NCBI RefSeq assembly: GCF_017876495.1
Contig: NZ_JAGIOB010000001.1
Span: 2,666,001-2,730,000 of the forward strand
Direction: 5' to 3'
DNA from: Microlunatus capsulatus
Lineage (GTDB): Bacteria; Actinomycetota; Actinomycetes; Propionibacteriales; Propionibacteriaceae
Length of the DNA: 64,000 nucleotides
Notes under the pieces: generated by a model
Databases searched by the model: none
Told to the model about the DNA's origin: nothing
Seen by the model: the letters and a program-made list of their open reading frames with translations, nothing else
Shown: in pieces, positions 52,375 to 60,880 of the stretch
Numbering within the stretch: the first letter of the stretch is position 1
How the letters are laid out: every line of letters begins with the position of its first letter
Position numbers and translations under genes: made by a program

Positions 52375-52542
52375 ATGACGAAGTGGGAGTACGTGACCGT
52401 TCCGCTGCTGGTGCACGCGACCAAGCAGATCCTCGACAACTGGGGCCAGGACGGGTGGGAGCTGGTCCAGGTGGTGCCCGGCCTGAACCCCGAGAACCTG
52501 GTCGCCTACCTCAAGCGCCCGATCCCCGGCACCGGGGCGTGA
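52375..52542 (+). CDS. DUF4177 family small protein
   Basis: 55 aa, starting MTKWEYVTVPLLVHATKQILDN, with NWGQDGWELVQVVPG, the DUF4177 signature. Its place before RidA matches Rv3678A. The predicted mRNA is leaderless. Function is unknown. It overlaps the next gene by 4 bp (GTGA). Confidence 0.9.
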   Translation: MTKWEYVTVPLLVHATKQILDNWGQDGWELVQVVPGLNPENLVAYLKRPIPGTGA

Positions 52543-53024
52543 GCAGCCCCTCCGAGCGGCTCGCCGAGCTCGGGCTGACCCTGCCCGGTGTGGCCGCGCC
52601 GCTGGCCGCCTACGTGCCGGCCGTCCGGGTGGGCGACCTGGTCCACACCTCCGGGCAGCTGCCCAGCGTCGAGGGCAAGCTCGTCGCCCTCGGCAAGGTC
52701 GGCGCGGAGGTCACCTCCGAGACCGCGGCGGAGTGCGCCGGCCTGGCCACCCTCAACGCCCTGGCCGCGGTGGCGGCCGAGGTCGGCGGGCTGGACGCCG
52801 TCGCCCGGGTGGTCAAGGTCGTCGTCTTCGTGGCCAGCGACCCGTCCTTCACCGGGCAGGCCCAGGTGGCGAACGGGGCCAGCCAGCTGCTGGGCGACGT
52901 CTTCGGCGGGGCGGGCAAGCACGCCCGCAGCGCGGTCGGCGTGGCGGTGCTGCCGCTCGACTCCCCGGTCGAGGTCGAGCTGGTGGTCGAGGTGACCGCC
53001 ACGCCGACGATCCGGCCGCTCTAG
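52539..53024 (+). CDS. RidA-family protein
   Basis: 161 aa from a GTG overlapping DUF4177. It is a YjgF/RidA fold with VRVGDLVHTSGQLPSVEGKLVALGKVG, a Cys (AAECAGLATLNALA) and VVKVVVFVASDPSFTGQAQVANGASQLL. Typical RidA proteins hydrolyse reactive enamine/imine intermediates. This longer branch lacks an obvious catalytic Arg at the usual place, so deaminase activity is uncertain. It corresponds to Rv3678c in the conserved order. Confidence 0.9.
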   Translation: MSSPSERLAELGLTLPGVAAPLAAYVPAVRVGDLVHTSGQLPSVEGKLVALGKVGAEVTSETAAECAGLATLNALAAVAAEVGGLDAVARVVKVVVFVASDPSFTGQAQVANGASQLLGDVFGGAGKHARSAVGVAVLPLDSPVEVELVVEVTATPTIRPL

Positions 53025-53030
53025 GCGCCC

Positions 53031-53699
53031 GTGCCGACGCGCTCGCTCGACGTCCTCGCCCGCCTGGACCGCCGGGTGCCGGCCGCGCTCGCGGCCCGGG
53101 CGGACACGTCGGCGGGTGAGCCGGTGGCCCCGCGGCCCTCGGCCAGCGTGGTGCTGCTGCGCGAGGCGGCCGACGGCGGCCTCGAGACCTACCTGCTGCA
53201 CCGGCACGCCCGGATGCCCTTCGCCCCGTCGGTGGTCGTCTTCCCGGGCGGCGGGGTCGACCCGGCCGACGCCGGCCCGGATCCGCGGCTGGCCTGCGCG
53301 CTGCGCGAGACGGCGGAGGAGACCGGCGTCGCCCTCGTTCCCGGTGCGCTGCGGCGGTGGGCCCACTGGGTGACCCCGGCGGTGGAGCCGCGGCGCTACG
53401 ACACCCTCTTCTACGTCGCCGCCCTGCCCGCGGGGGCGGAGGCGAGCGACGTCTCGGGCGAGACGACCCGGGCCGGCTGGGACCGCCCCGCCGCCGCGCT
53501 GGCCGCCGCGGACCGCGGCGAGCTGGTGCTGATGCCGCCCACCCGCTCGGTGCTGCTGGAGCTCGCCGACCTGCCGGACCTGGCCGCGGTGGCCGAAGCG
53601 GCCCGGGACCGCGTCGTCGAGACCGTGCTCCCCGTCCTGCGCCGCGACGGCGCCGGCTGGGTCTTCGTCTACCCGGACCCGGCCGGGAGCCGGTCGTGA
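53031..53699 (+). CDS. Nudix hydrolase
   Basis: 222 aa with the Nudix box spread over GGGVDPADAGPDPRLACALRETAEETGVAL; the loop before the RETAEETG part is the usual length. It is preceded by HARMPFAPSVVVFPG. The substrate is unknown. GTG start 6 bp after RidA, and the stop overlaps the MBL gene (GTGA). Confidence 0.88.
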   Translation: MPTRSLDVLARLDRRVPAALAARADTSAGEPVAPRPSASVVLLREAADGGLETYLLHRHARMPFAPSVVVFPGGGVDPADAGPDPRLACALRETAEETGVALVPGALRRWAHWVTPAVEPRRYDTLFYVAALPAGAEASDVSGETTRAGWDRPAAALAAADRGELVLMPPTRSVLLELADLPDLAAVAEAARDRVVETVLPVLRRDGAGWVFVYPDPAGSRS

Positions 53700-54493
53700 C
53701 CGCGGCCGTCGAGGGGGTGGCCCCGGCCGTGCGGGTCCTGCTCGCCCCCAACCCCGGCCCGATGACCCTGGAGGGCACGAACACCTGGCTGCTCGGCGAC
53801 CCGGCGGCCGGACCGGTCGTCGTCGTCGACCCCGGTCCCGACGACGCGGGCCACCGCGCCCGGCTGCTCGCGGCCGCTCCGCACGGCGTGTCCGCGGTGC
53901 TGCTCACCCACCGGCACGCCGACCACAGCGACGGCGCCCCCGCCCTCGCGGCGGCGGCCGGCTGCCCGGTGCGCGCCGTCGACCCGGCCTTCCGGGTGGG
54001 GCAGGACGGCCTCGGCGACGGCGACGTGCTGGCGCTCCCCGGCGGGCAGGTGCGGGTCGTGACCACGCCCGGGCACACGGCCGACTCCTGCTCGCTGCTG
54101 CTGCGCGGGGACGACGGGGCGGCCCGGCTGCTCACCGGCGACACCGTGCTGGGCCGCGGCACCACGGTGATCGCCGCGCCCGACGGCGACCTGGGCGCCT
54201 ACCTGGCCTCGCTCGACCGGCTCGCGGCGCTCGTCGCCGCCGAGGGCGTCGTCGAGCTGCTGCCCGGGCACGGACCGCGGGTCGGTGACCCGGCGGAGCG
54301 GCTGGAGGCGTACCGGCGGCACCGCGAGGAGCGGCTCGAGCAGGTGCGGACGGCGCTGCGGACGGGGGCCCGCGGGGTCCAGCAGGTCGTCGACCGGGTC
54401 TACGGTGACGTCGGGGAGGCGGTCCGGCCGGCCGCGGAGCAGTCGGTCCGGGCGCAGCTGCGCCATCTGGGCGCGGCGCTCGACGAGGCCTGA
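53696..54493 (+). CDS. Metallo-beta-lactamase fold hydrolase (Rv3677c-like)
   Basis: 265 aa. Metal-binding motifs are LTHRHADHSDG (HxHxDH), TTPGHTADS, LLTGDTVLG and LLPGHGP. A short winged-helix-like C-terminal region follows (HREERLEQVRTALRTGARGVQQVVDRVYG), as in LACTB2-like enzymes. It is probably a hydrolase or RNA-directed nuclease; the activity is not established. GTG overlaps the Nudix stop. Confidence 0.92.
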   Translation: MTAAVEGVAPAVRVLLAPNPGPMTLEGTNTWLLGDPAAGPVVVVDPGPDDAGHRARLLAAAPHGVSAVLLTHRHADHSDGAPALAAAAGCPVRAVDPAFRVGQDGLGDGDVLALPGGQVRVVTTPGHTADSCSLLLRGDDGAARLLTGDTVLGRGTTVIAAPDGDLGAYLASLDRLAALVAAEGVVELLPGHGPRVGDPAERLEAYRRHREERLEQVRTALRTGARGVQQVVDRVYGDVGEAVRPAAEQSVRAQLRHLGAALDEA

Positions 54494-54536
54494 CAGACTC
54501 GGCCGCAGGAGAGGCCGGCGACACGGGGGAGGCGCC

Positions 54537-55409
54537 ATGGCGAGCACGACGCTGCTGCTCTACTACGGGCTGGTGCCCGTGCCGGACCCGCACGCGACCG
54601 CGCTCTGGCAGCGCGAGCTCGCGGCCCGCTGCCGGATCTGGGGCTCGGTCGTCGTCTCCCCGCAGGGCCTCTGCGGCAACCTCGGCGGCCCGCCCGAGCG
54701 GCTGGAGACCTACGCCCGCGCCACCCGGGAGCACCCGGCCTTCGCGCACCTCGACCTGCGGCTGGTCCCCGGCCAGGGGGAGCCGCGCCCCCGCCTGTCG
54801 GTGACGGTCCGCGAGGAGCTGGTGGGCTTCGGCGCCCCGCACGAGCTGCGCGTCGACCGGCACGGGCTGGTGGGCGCCGGCGCTCCGCTCGGCCCGCACG
54901 GGCTGCACGAGCTCGTGGCCACCCGCGGCGACGAGGTGGTCCTGCTCGACGGCCGGCACCGGCACGAGACCGAGGTGGGCCGCTTCGCGGGCGCCCGGTC
55001 GTTCCGCGCGGAACGGGCCAGCGACGTGCTGGCCCAGCTCGACGCCGGCACCCACGACGGGCTGCGGGACCGGCCGGTGGTCACCTACTGCACGAGCGGC
55101 CTGCGCGCCGAGCTGCTCAGCGCGCTGATGCGCAACCGCGGGTTCACCGACGTGCACCGGCTGGAGGGCGGCATCCTCGCCTACGGCCGCACCTTCGCCG
55201 ACGACGGCCTGTGGGAGGGCGCGCTCTACGTCCTGCAGGACCGGGTGCGGGTGACCTTCAGCGACCACCCGGCCGTGCTCGGCTCCTGCGAGACCTGCGG
55301 GGCGCCCACCTACGCCCACCGCGACTGCGTGGCCCCCCTGTGCCGGGGCTGGGCGCTGCTCTGCAACGCCTGCGCCGACTTCGCGCTCTGCGCGGCGCAC
55401 CGCAACTGA
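54537..55409 (+). CDS. trhO: TrhO-like rhodanese-domain tRNA uridine hydroxylase
   Basis: 290 aa. The N-terminal acylphosphatase-like region (LLLYYGLVPVPDP, GLCGNLGG) is followed by a rhodanese domain with catalytic Cys in YCTSGLRAELLSALM and LEGGILAYG, and a Cys-rich C-terminal tail (CETCGAP, RDC, LCNAC, CAAH) likely to bind zinc. TrhO (YceA) family proteins make 5-hydroxyuridine at tRNA position 34. ATG 54537 has GGGGGAGGCGCC upstream. Confidence 0.85.
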   Translation: MASTTLLLYYGLVPVPDPHATALWQRELAARCRIWGSVVVSPQGLCGNLGGPPERLETYARATREHPAFAHLDLRLVPGQGEPRPRLSVTVREELVGFGAPHELRVDRHGLVGAGAPLGPHGLHELVATRGDEVVLLDGRHRHETEVGRFAGARSFRAERASDVLAQLDAGTHDGLRDRPVVTYCTSGLRAELLSALMRNRGFTDVHRLEGGILAYGRTFADDGLWEGALYVLQDRVRVTFSDHPAVLGSCETCGAPTYAHRDCVAPLCRGWALLCNACADFALCAAHRN

Positions 55410-55461
55410 GGCGGCCGCAACTCCCAGCGCGCTCACGTGAACCGCACAGGTGACGCACAGG

Positions 55462-57021
55462 ATGGCGACGCAACCTCGGAGCATGACATCGGACGAGACC
55501 TCCGGGGCGGGCACGCCGCCCCTCGGCAGCCAGCCGGGACAGCCCGGACCGCACCACGTGGCCGGCCAGGACGACGTGACGCAGCCGCTCGGCTACGACA
55601 CCCCGGGCCACCAGCCGCTGGGCTACGACACCCCGGCCCAGCCCCTGGGCTACACCGGGCAGGGCTACGGGGCCCCGACCTACGAGACCCAGGGCTACGG
55701 GGCGCACGGCTACGGCACCCCGGACCACCAGGCGCAGGGCTACGGCACCCCGACCTACGGGGCGCCGGGCTACGGGACGCCGACCCAGGACGTCCCGACC
55801 GGGGTGCACCAGGACGCGCCGTGGTCGACGCAGCCCCTGCCCGGCTACACGGCCGCCGACTTCCCCGCCCCGGCCGGCGTCACCACGCTGGCCCCGGCCC
55901 CCGCGGTCGCGGCTCGTCCGCGCCGCCGGATCGGGTCGCTGCTGGTGGCGGCCTCGCTCGCGGCCGTCGTCGGCGCGGGTGCCGGTGTCGGCTCCTTCGC
56001 CTACCTGACCGACGGCGGCGCCGCGGGTGCGGTGTCCCCGATCTCGGTCACCACCGTGCCCGCCGCGCAGACGCCCGTCCTCGACGGCACCGTCGTCGCC
56101 GCGGCCGACAAGATCCAGCCCTCGGTCGTCACCATCACCGTGCAGGCCGGCCAGGGCGGGGACATCGGCAGCGGCGTCGTCCTCGACGACCAGGGCCACA
56201 TCCTCACCAACGAGCACGTCGTCTCGGCGGCGGCCGGCAGCTCCGGCCAGGGCGGCACGGCGGGCACCATCACCGTGACCTTCCACAACGGGACGACGGC
56301 GCAGGCGCAGGTCGTCGGGACCTCGCCGACCAACGACCTCGCCGTCATCAAGGTGGACGGGGTGGGCGACCTCACCCCCGCCGTCTTCGCGAAGTCCTCC
56401 TCGCTGCAGACCGGCCAGGCCGTCGTCGCGGCGGGCGCCCCGCTGGGCCTGTCGGAGTCGGTGACCAGCGGCATCGTCTCCAACACCGCCCGCCCCGTCC
56501 GCTCGGGCGACGACGACGACGCGGTCTACCTCGCGGTGCAGACCGACGCGGCCATCAACCCCGGCAACTCCGGCGGCCCGCTCGTCGACCTCAACGGCGC
56601 CGTCGTGGGGATCAACTCCTCGATCGCCAGCACCGGCGCCAGCTCCGGCAGCACGCAGTCCGGCAACATCGGCATCGGCTTCGCCATCCCGGCCGACGTC
56701 GCCACGCGGGTCGCCGGCGAGCTGATCCAGGACGGGTCCTCGACCAACGCGGCCCTCGGCGTCACGGTCGGCGGCTCGGACGCCCAGGTCTCCACGGCGA
56801 CCGGGGTGGCCCTGCAGTCGGTCAGCCCCGACGGCGCTGCGGCCAAGGCCGGCCTGGAGCAGGGCGACGTCGTCACCCGGCTCGACGACTTCGCCACCAC
56901 CACCCCGGACGGCCTGATCGCCGCCACCCGCTTCTACGCCCCGGGCACCGAGGTCACCGTGACCTACACCCGTGGCAACGGCGACGCCCAGACCGTCAAG
57001 GTCACCCTCGGTCAGCAGTGA
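55462..57021 (+). CDS. HtrA/DegP-type membrane serine protease with PDZ domain
   Basis: 519 aa from ATG 55462, chosen because AGGTGA lies 8 nt upstream; GTG 55450 and ATG 55483 are alternatives. A cytoplasmic N-terminal region of about 150 residues has imperfect Gly-Tyr-Gly/Asp-x-Pro repeats. One membrane helix follows (IGSLLVAASLAAVVGAGAGVG). The trypsin-like domain has His in LTNEHVVS, Asp in TNDLAVIKV and Ser in GNSGGPLVD. A C-terminal PDZ domain ends the protein. It probably degrades misfolded proteins outside the membrane. Confidence 0.92.
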   Translation: MATQPRSMTSDETSGAGTPPLGSQPGQPGPHHVAGQDDVTQPLGYDTPGHQPLGYDTPAQPLGYTGQGYGAPTYETQGYGAHGYGTPDHQAQGYGTPTYGAPGYGTPTQDVPTGVHQDAPWSTQPLPGYTAADFPAPAGVTTLAPAPAVAARPRRRIGSLLVAASLAAVVGAGAGVGSFAYLTDGGAAGAVSPISVTTVPAAQTPVLDGTVVAAADKIQPSVVTITVQAGQGGDIGSGVVLDDQGHILTNEHVVSAAAGSSGQGGTAGTITVTFHNGTTAQAQVVGTSPTNDLAVIKVDGVGDLTPAVFAKSSSLQTGQAVVAAGAPLGLSESVTSGIVSNTARPVRSGDDDDAVYLAVQTDAAINPGNSGGPLVDLNGAVVGINSSIASTGASSGSTQSGNIGIGFAIPADVATRVAGELIQDGSSTNAALGVTVGGSDAQVSTATGVALQSVSPDGAAAKAGLEQGDVVTRLDDFATTTPDGLIAATRFYAPGTEVTVTYTRGNGDAQTVKVTLGQQ

Positions 57022-57104
57022 CGAGTGCGCGGCGCTGATCGCCGCGCCCGGCCCCGTGCCGCGCAGCGAGCGTCGGAGCCGCGCGTCCCGCCTGGACGAC
57101 CGAG

Positions 57105-57131
57105 CCCGCGGACACGTTCTTCGTCCGCGGG
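57105..57131. terminator. Convergent hairpin terminator
   Basis: CCCGCGGAC pairs with GTCCGCGGG (9 bp) around ACGTTCTTC, between the htrA-type gene and crp. Confidence 0.65.
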
Positions 57132-57188
57132 CGAGGGAGGAAGGCGGGGACTCCAGCGCGGCGTGCGCGAGCTGCGCCTGGAGAAGAA

Positions 57189-57866
57189 CTACCGCGCGCG
57201 GCGCTCCACGCGCTCGGTGTCGAGGATGGTGACCGAGCGCGGCTCCAGGCGGATCCAGCCGCGGGCGGCGAAGTCGGCCAGGGCCTTGTTCACCGTCTCC
57301 CGCGAGGCGCCGACCAGCTGGGCCAGCTCCTCCTGGGTGAGGTCGTGGTGCACGTGCACGCCGTCCTCGCGCTCGTCGCCGAAGCGCTTGGCCAGCTCGA
57401 GCAGCTGCTTGGCCACCCGACCCGGCACGTCGGAGAAGACGAGGTCGGCGACGACGTCGTTGGCCCGCCGCAGCCGGGCGGCGAGCTGGCCGAGCAGGCC
57501 CTGGGCCACCTCGGGCCGGCCGGTCAGCCAGCCCATCAGCTCGTCGTGCTCGAGGGTGCGGATCTCGCAGGCCGTGACCGCCGTCGCGGTCGTGGAGCGC
57601 GGGCCCGGGTCGAACAGCGAGAGCTCGCCGAACATCTGCCCCGGCCCGAGGATCGCGAGCAGGTTCTCCCGGCCCGCCGAGCCGCTGCGGCCCAGCTTGA
57701 TCTTGCCGGTGATCACGACGTAGAGCCGGTCCTCGGCGTCGCCCTCGTGGAACAGCACCTCGCCCTTGACCAGGCGGATCGTCCCCATGGCGGCAGAAAG
57801 CGCGCTCGCCGCCTCGTCCTCGAGACCGGCGAAGAGCGGTGCTTTCTTCAAGACTTCCGGATCCAC
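57189..57866 (-). CDS. crp: CRP/FNR-family cAMP receptor regulator
   Basis: 225 aa, close to the 224-aa mycobacterial CRP (Rv3676). GTG 57866 is chosen for its AGGAGG site 7 nt upstream. The cNMP-binding domain has MFGELSLFDPGPRSTTATA with the phosphate-binding Arg. The C-terminal helix-turn-helix is DLTQEELAQLVGASRETVNKALADFAARGWIRLE. It is a global cAMP-responsive regulator. It is divergent from nth as in mycobacteria. Confidence 0.96.
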   Translation of the reverse strand: MDPEVLKKAPLFAGLEDEAASALSAAMGTIRLVKGEVLFHEGDAEDRLYVVITGKIKLGRSGSAGRENLLAILGPGQMFGELSLFDPGPRSTTATAVTACEIRTLEHDELMGWLTGRPEVAQGLLGQLAARLRRANDVVADLVFSDVPGRVAKQLLELAKRFGDEREDGVHVHHDLTQEELAQLVGASRETVNKALADFAARGWIRLEPRSVTILDTERVERRAR

Positions 57867-58046
57867 GCACGACCTCCTGAGTGACGCATGTCTCATCCAA
57901 CGCGTGTCAGGCTACCGTGGCAGACGCGAGAACGTGAGACGGCGGCGGGGGGCCCCTCCGGGCCCCGGCCCGGGTCGTCCCGCGCCTGGTCGCAGCGCCT
58001 CCGGCGCTCCGCTCCGCAGGCCTCGGGCCGCACCCGCTCCGAGGCA

Positions 58047-58052
58047 TAGGGT
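58047..58052 (+). promoter_or_regulatory. -10 element, leaderless nth
   Basis: TAGGGT is 6 nt before the ATG at 58059, and no ribosome site is seen. Confidence 0.5.
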
Positions 58053-58058
58053 GAGGCC

Positions 58059-58823
58059 ATGACCGCGAGCCCCACCCCGGGCGGCCCCCCGGCCGACGAG
58101 CCGGCCGCGGAGGCGGAGCCCGCCCCCTACGACCGCTCCCGGACGGCGCTGGTGCGCCGGGCCCGGCAGATCGGCCGGACGCTGGCCCAGACCTACCCCG
58201 ACGCCGACATCGAGCTGGACTTCCGCACGCCGCTGGAGCTGCTCGTCGCCACGATCCTCGCCGCGCAGAGCACGGACAAGCGCGTCAACACGGTGACGCC
58301 GGTGCTGTTCGCCCGGTACCCGGACGCCGCCGCCTACGCCGGGGCGGACCGCGCCGAGCTGGAGGCGCTCATCATCCCCACGGGGTTCTTCCGCGCCAAG
58401 GCCGACAGCCTGATGAAGCTGGGCGCGGCGCTGACCGAGCGGTTCGACGGCGAGGTCCCGGGCCGGCTCGTCGACCTCGTCTCCCTGCCCGGCGTCGGCC
58501 GCAAGACCGCGAACGTCGTCCTCGGCTACGCCTTCGGGGTGCCCGGCATCACCGTCGACACCCACGTCGGCCGGCTGTCGCGCCGCTTCGGCTGGACCCG
58601 GCAGACCGACCCCGAGAAGGTCGAGCCCGAGATCGGCGCGCTGTTCCCCCGCAAGGACTGGGTGCCGCTCTGCCAGCACGTCATCTGGCACGGCCGCCGC
58701 TGCTGCCACGCCCGCAACCCCGCCTGCGGCGCCTGCCCCGTCGCGCACTGGTGCCCGTCCTACGGCGAGGGCGAGACCGACCCCGCCAAGGCGGCCAAGC
58801 TCATCCGGGAACCGCGCGGATGA
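58059..58823 (+). CDS. nth: Endonuclease III
   Basis: 254 aa with an extra acidic N-terminus of about 25 residues. The helix-hairpin-helix [20 protein letters not shown], catalytic Lys in [12 protein letters not shown] and Asp in [12 protein letters not shown], and a [4Fe-4S] loop C-x6-C-x2-C-x5-C ([17 protein letters not shown]) are present. It is a DNA glycosylase/AP lyase for oxidised pyrimidines. It overlaps the thioredoxin-like gene by 4 bp. Confidence 0.97.
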   Translation: MTASPTPGGPPADEPAAEAEPAPYDRSRTALVRRARQIGRTLAQTYPDADIELDFRTPLELLVATILAAQSTDKRVNTVTPVLFARYPDAAAYAGADRAELEALIIPTGFFRAKADSLMKLGAALTERFDGEVPGRLVDLVSLPGVGRKTANVVLGYAFGVPGITVDTHVGRLSRRFGWTRQTDPEKVEPEIGALFPRKDWVPLCQHVIWHGRRCCHARNPACGACPVAHWCPSYGEGETDPAKAAKLIREPRG

Positions 58824-59473
58824 CCCGTCGGCCCCTGGCGGCCGCCCTGCTCGCGCTGGTGCTGGTCGCCGGCTGCACCAGCGAGCCCCCCGTCACGCGG
58901 TCCTCGGTCGCACCCACCGCCACGGCCCCGGACACGACCGTCCCGGAGACGGCCGGCCCGGCGCCCGACTCCAGCGGCCTGGCCGCCGAGAAGGCGGCGG
59001 CCGGGATCGCGGACTGCCCGGCCTCGGACCCCGCGGTGGCCGCGGTGCCCGACGGGCTGCCGGACGCCGTCCTGCCCTGCCTGGGCGGGGGCCGGGAGGT
59101 CCGGCTGGCCGGGCTCCGGGGGCGGCCGATGATCGTCAACGTCTGGGCCCAGTGGTGCGGGCCGTGCCGCGACGAGGCGCCCTTCCTCGCCGAGGTCGCC
59201 GCCGACCCCGGGTCCGACGTGCTGGTGCTGGGCATCGACCACGCCGACCCCGAGCCCGCCCGCGCCCTCGAGTTCGCGCGGGTGGCCGGGTGGCGCTACC
59301 CGCAGGTCCAGGACCGCGACCTCGTGCTGCGCCGGGACCTGCAGGTCGTCGCCCTCCCGCAGACCTTCTTCGTCCGCGCCGACGGCACCATCGCCCACCG
59401 CAACCTGCGGCCCTTCACCTCCGCCGACCAGATCCGCTCGCTGGCCCGCGAGCACCTCGGGGTGACCCCGTGA
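58820..59473 (+). CDS. TlpA-like thiol-disulfide lipoprotein (Rv3673c-like)
   Basis: 217 aa. The signal peptide ends in lipobox LVLVAGC with Cys at about residue 19. A Thr/Pro-rich spacer follows, then a thioredoxin fold with active site [14 protein letters not shown], a cis-Pro (ALPQTFF) and [10 protein letters not shown]. It probably reduces or exchanges disulfides on the outer side of the membrane. Two further Cys (ADCPAS, VLPCLG) precede the domain. ATG overlaps nth and the next GTG overlaps its stop. Confidence 0.93.
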   Translation: MTRRPLAAALLALVLVAGCTSEPPVTRSSVAPTATAPDTTVPETAGPAPDSSGLAAEKAAAGIADCPASDPAVAAVPDGLPDAVLPCLGGGREVRLAGLRGRPMIVNVWAQWCGPCRDEAPFLAEVAADPGSDVLVLGIDHADPEPARALEFARVAGWRYPQVQDRDLVLRRDLQVVALPQTFFVRADGTIAHRNLRPFTSADQIRSLAREHLGVTP

Positions 59474-60174
59474 GCGCGCCGGTCGCGGGCCGCCCGTCGT
59501 GGCTGGCCCCGCTGACCGCTGCGCTCGCCACCCCCGACCGGGTGGCCTCGGTCGTCTCCCTGCGGCCCGGGGTGGGCGGCCGGGCTGCGGCCGTGCTCTG
59601 CCTCGTCGGCGAGGGCGCCGCCGGTCCCGAGGTGCTCTTCGTCGAGCGCGCCGCCACGCTGCGCACCCACGCCGGGCAGATCGCCTTCCCCGGCGGCGCC
59701 GCCGACCCGGGTGACGCCGACCTCGTCGACACCGCGCTGCGCGAGGCCGAGGAGGAGGTCGGGGTCCGCCGCGACGCCGTCGACGTGCTCGGCCTGCTGC
59801 CGCCCGCCCACGTCGCCGTCAGCGGCTTCGACGTCACCGCCGTGGTCGGCTGGTGGCGGGACCGCACGCAGGCCCGCGCCGTCGACCTCGCCGAGGTGGC
59901 CTCGGTCCCGGTCGTCCCGGTCGCCGAGCTCACCGACCCGGCGCGGCGGGCCTCGGTCCGGCACCCGTCGGGCTACACCGGACCGGCGTTCGAGGTCGCC
60001 GGCCACCTGATCTGGGGGCTGACCGCCCACCTGCTCGACGGCGTCCTCGACCTCGCCGGCTGGCAGCGGCCCTGGGACCGCCACCGCGAGGTGCCCATCC
60101 CCGCCCGCTACCTGCGGGACCGCTCCGACACCACCCGTCCCCACCCCGAACCCGGAGGCCCCGATGCCCACTGA
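59470..60174 (+). CDS. CoA-type Nudix hydrolase (Rv3672c-like)
   Basis: 234 aa. The Nudix box is GGAADPGDADLVDTALREAEEEVGV, preceded by the CoA-hydrolase signature LRTHAGQIAFPGGA. Relatives cleave CoA or short acyl-CoA to 3',5'-ADP and phosphopantetheine. It completes the crp-nth-tlpA-nudT order known from mycobacteria. It overlaps the next gene by 11 bp. Confidence 0.92.
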   Translation: MSAPVAGRPSWLAPLTAALATPDRVASVVSLRPGVGGRAAAVLCLVGEGAAGPEVLFVERAATLRTHAGQIAFPGGAADPGDADLVDTALREAEEEVGVRRDAVDVLGLLPPAHVAVSGFDVTAVVGWWRDRTQARAVDLAEVASVPVVPVAELTDPARRASVRHPSGYTGPAFEVAGHLIWGLTAHLLDGVLDLAGWQRPWDRHREVPIPARYLRDRSDTTRPHPEPGGPDAH

Positions 60175-60880
60175 CCCGACCGACCCCTTCGCGGTGGCCG
60201 CGCTGGACCCCGACGCCGTCGAGGCCGAGCTGACGGAGCGCTGGGACGCGCTGATGCCGGCCCTCCCCGAGCTCGGCGCGGGCCTGCGCCGCCGCTACGC
60301 CGAGCCGCACCGGCGCTACCACGACCGGACCCACCTGCTCCAGGTGCTGCGGATGGTCGACCGGCTGGCCGGCGACGAGGACCTCTACGTGGTCCGGCTC
60401 GCGGCCTGGTTCCACGACGCCGTCTACGACCTGCCCGAGCGCGAGCTGACCAACGAGGAGGCCTCGGCCCGGCTGTCGGTGCGCGAGCTGGGCCGCGCGG
60501 GCTTCGAGCAGGAGGACCTCACCCAGGTCGCCCGGCTGGTCCGGCTGACCGCCACCCACGCGCCGGGCGCCCGCGACCCCGAGGGCGAGCTGCTCTGCGA
60601 CGCCGACCTCGCCGTGCTCGCCGCGCCGCCGGAGCTCTACGACGCCTACGTCGAGGCCGTCCGCGCCGAGCACGAGGCCGTCCCGGAGGAGGAGTTCCTG
60701 GCCGGCCGGCTCGCGGTCATGGAGCCCCTGGCCGACGGCGAGATCTTCCGCAGCGGCAAGGCCCAGAGCCTCAAGGCGGCCGCCCGGGCGAACCTCGAGC
60801 GCGAGCTCTGGTCGCTGCGCGACCGGCTGGGGATCGAGCAGCCGGAGGACGAGGACGCTGTGCGAGACTCGCGCAGGTGA
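60164..60880 (+). CDS. HD-like predicted metal-dependent hydrolase
   Basis: 238 aa, all-helical. The metal-binding pattern is YHDRTHLLQVL, AAWFHDAVYD (HD pair) and LLCDADLAVLA, as in a family of predicted metal-dependent HD phosphohydrolases found widely in bacteria. The substrate is unknown. It starts within the end of the Nudix gene and ends in a 4-bp overlap with the GH13 gene. Confidence 0.85.
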   Translation: MPTDPTDPFAVAALDPDAVEAELTERWDALMPALPELGAGLRRRYAEPHRRYHDRTHLLQVLRMVDRLAGDEDLYVVRLAAWFHDAVYDLPERELTNEEASARLSVRELGRAGFEQEDLTQVARLVRLTATHAPGARDPEGELLCDADLAVLAAPPELYDAYVEAVRAEHEAVPEEEFLAGRLAVMEPLADGEIFRSGKAQSLKAAARANLERELWSLRDRLGIEQPEDEDAVRDSRR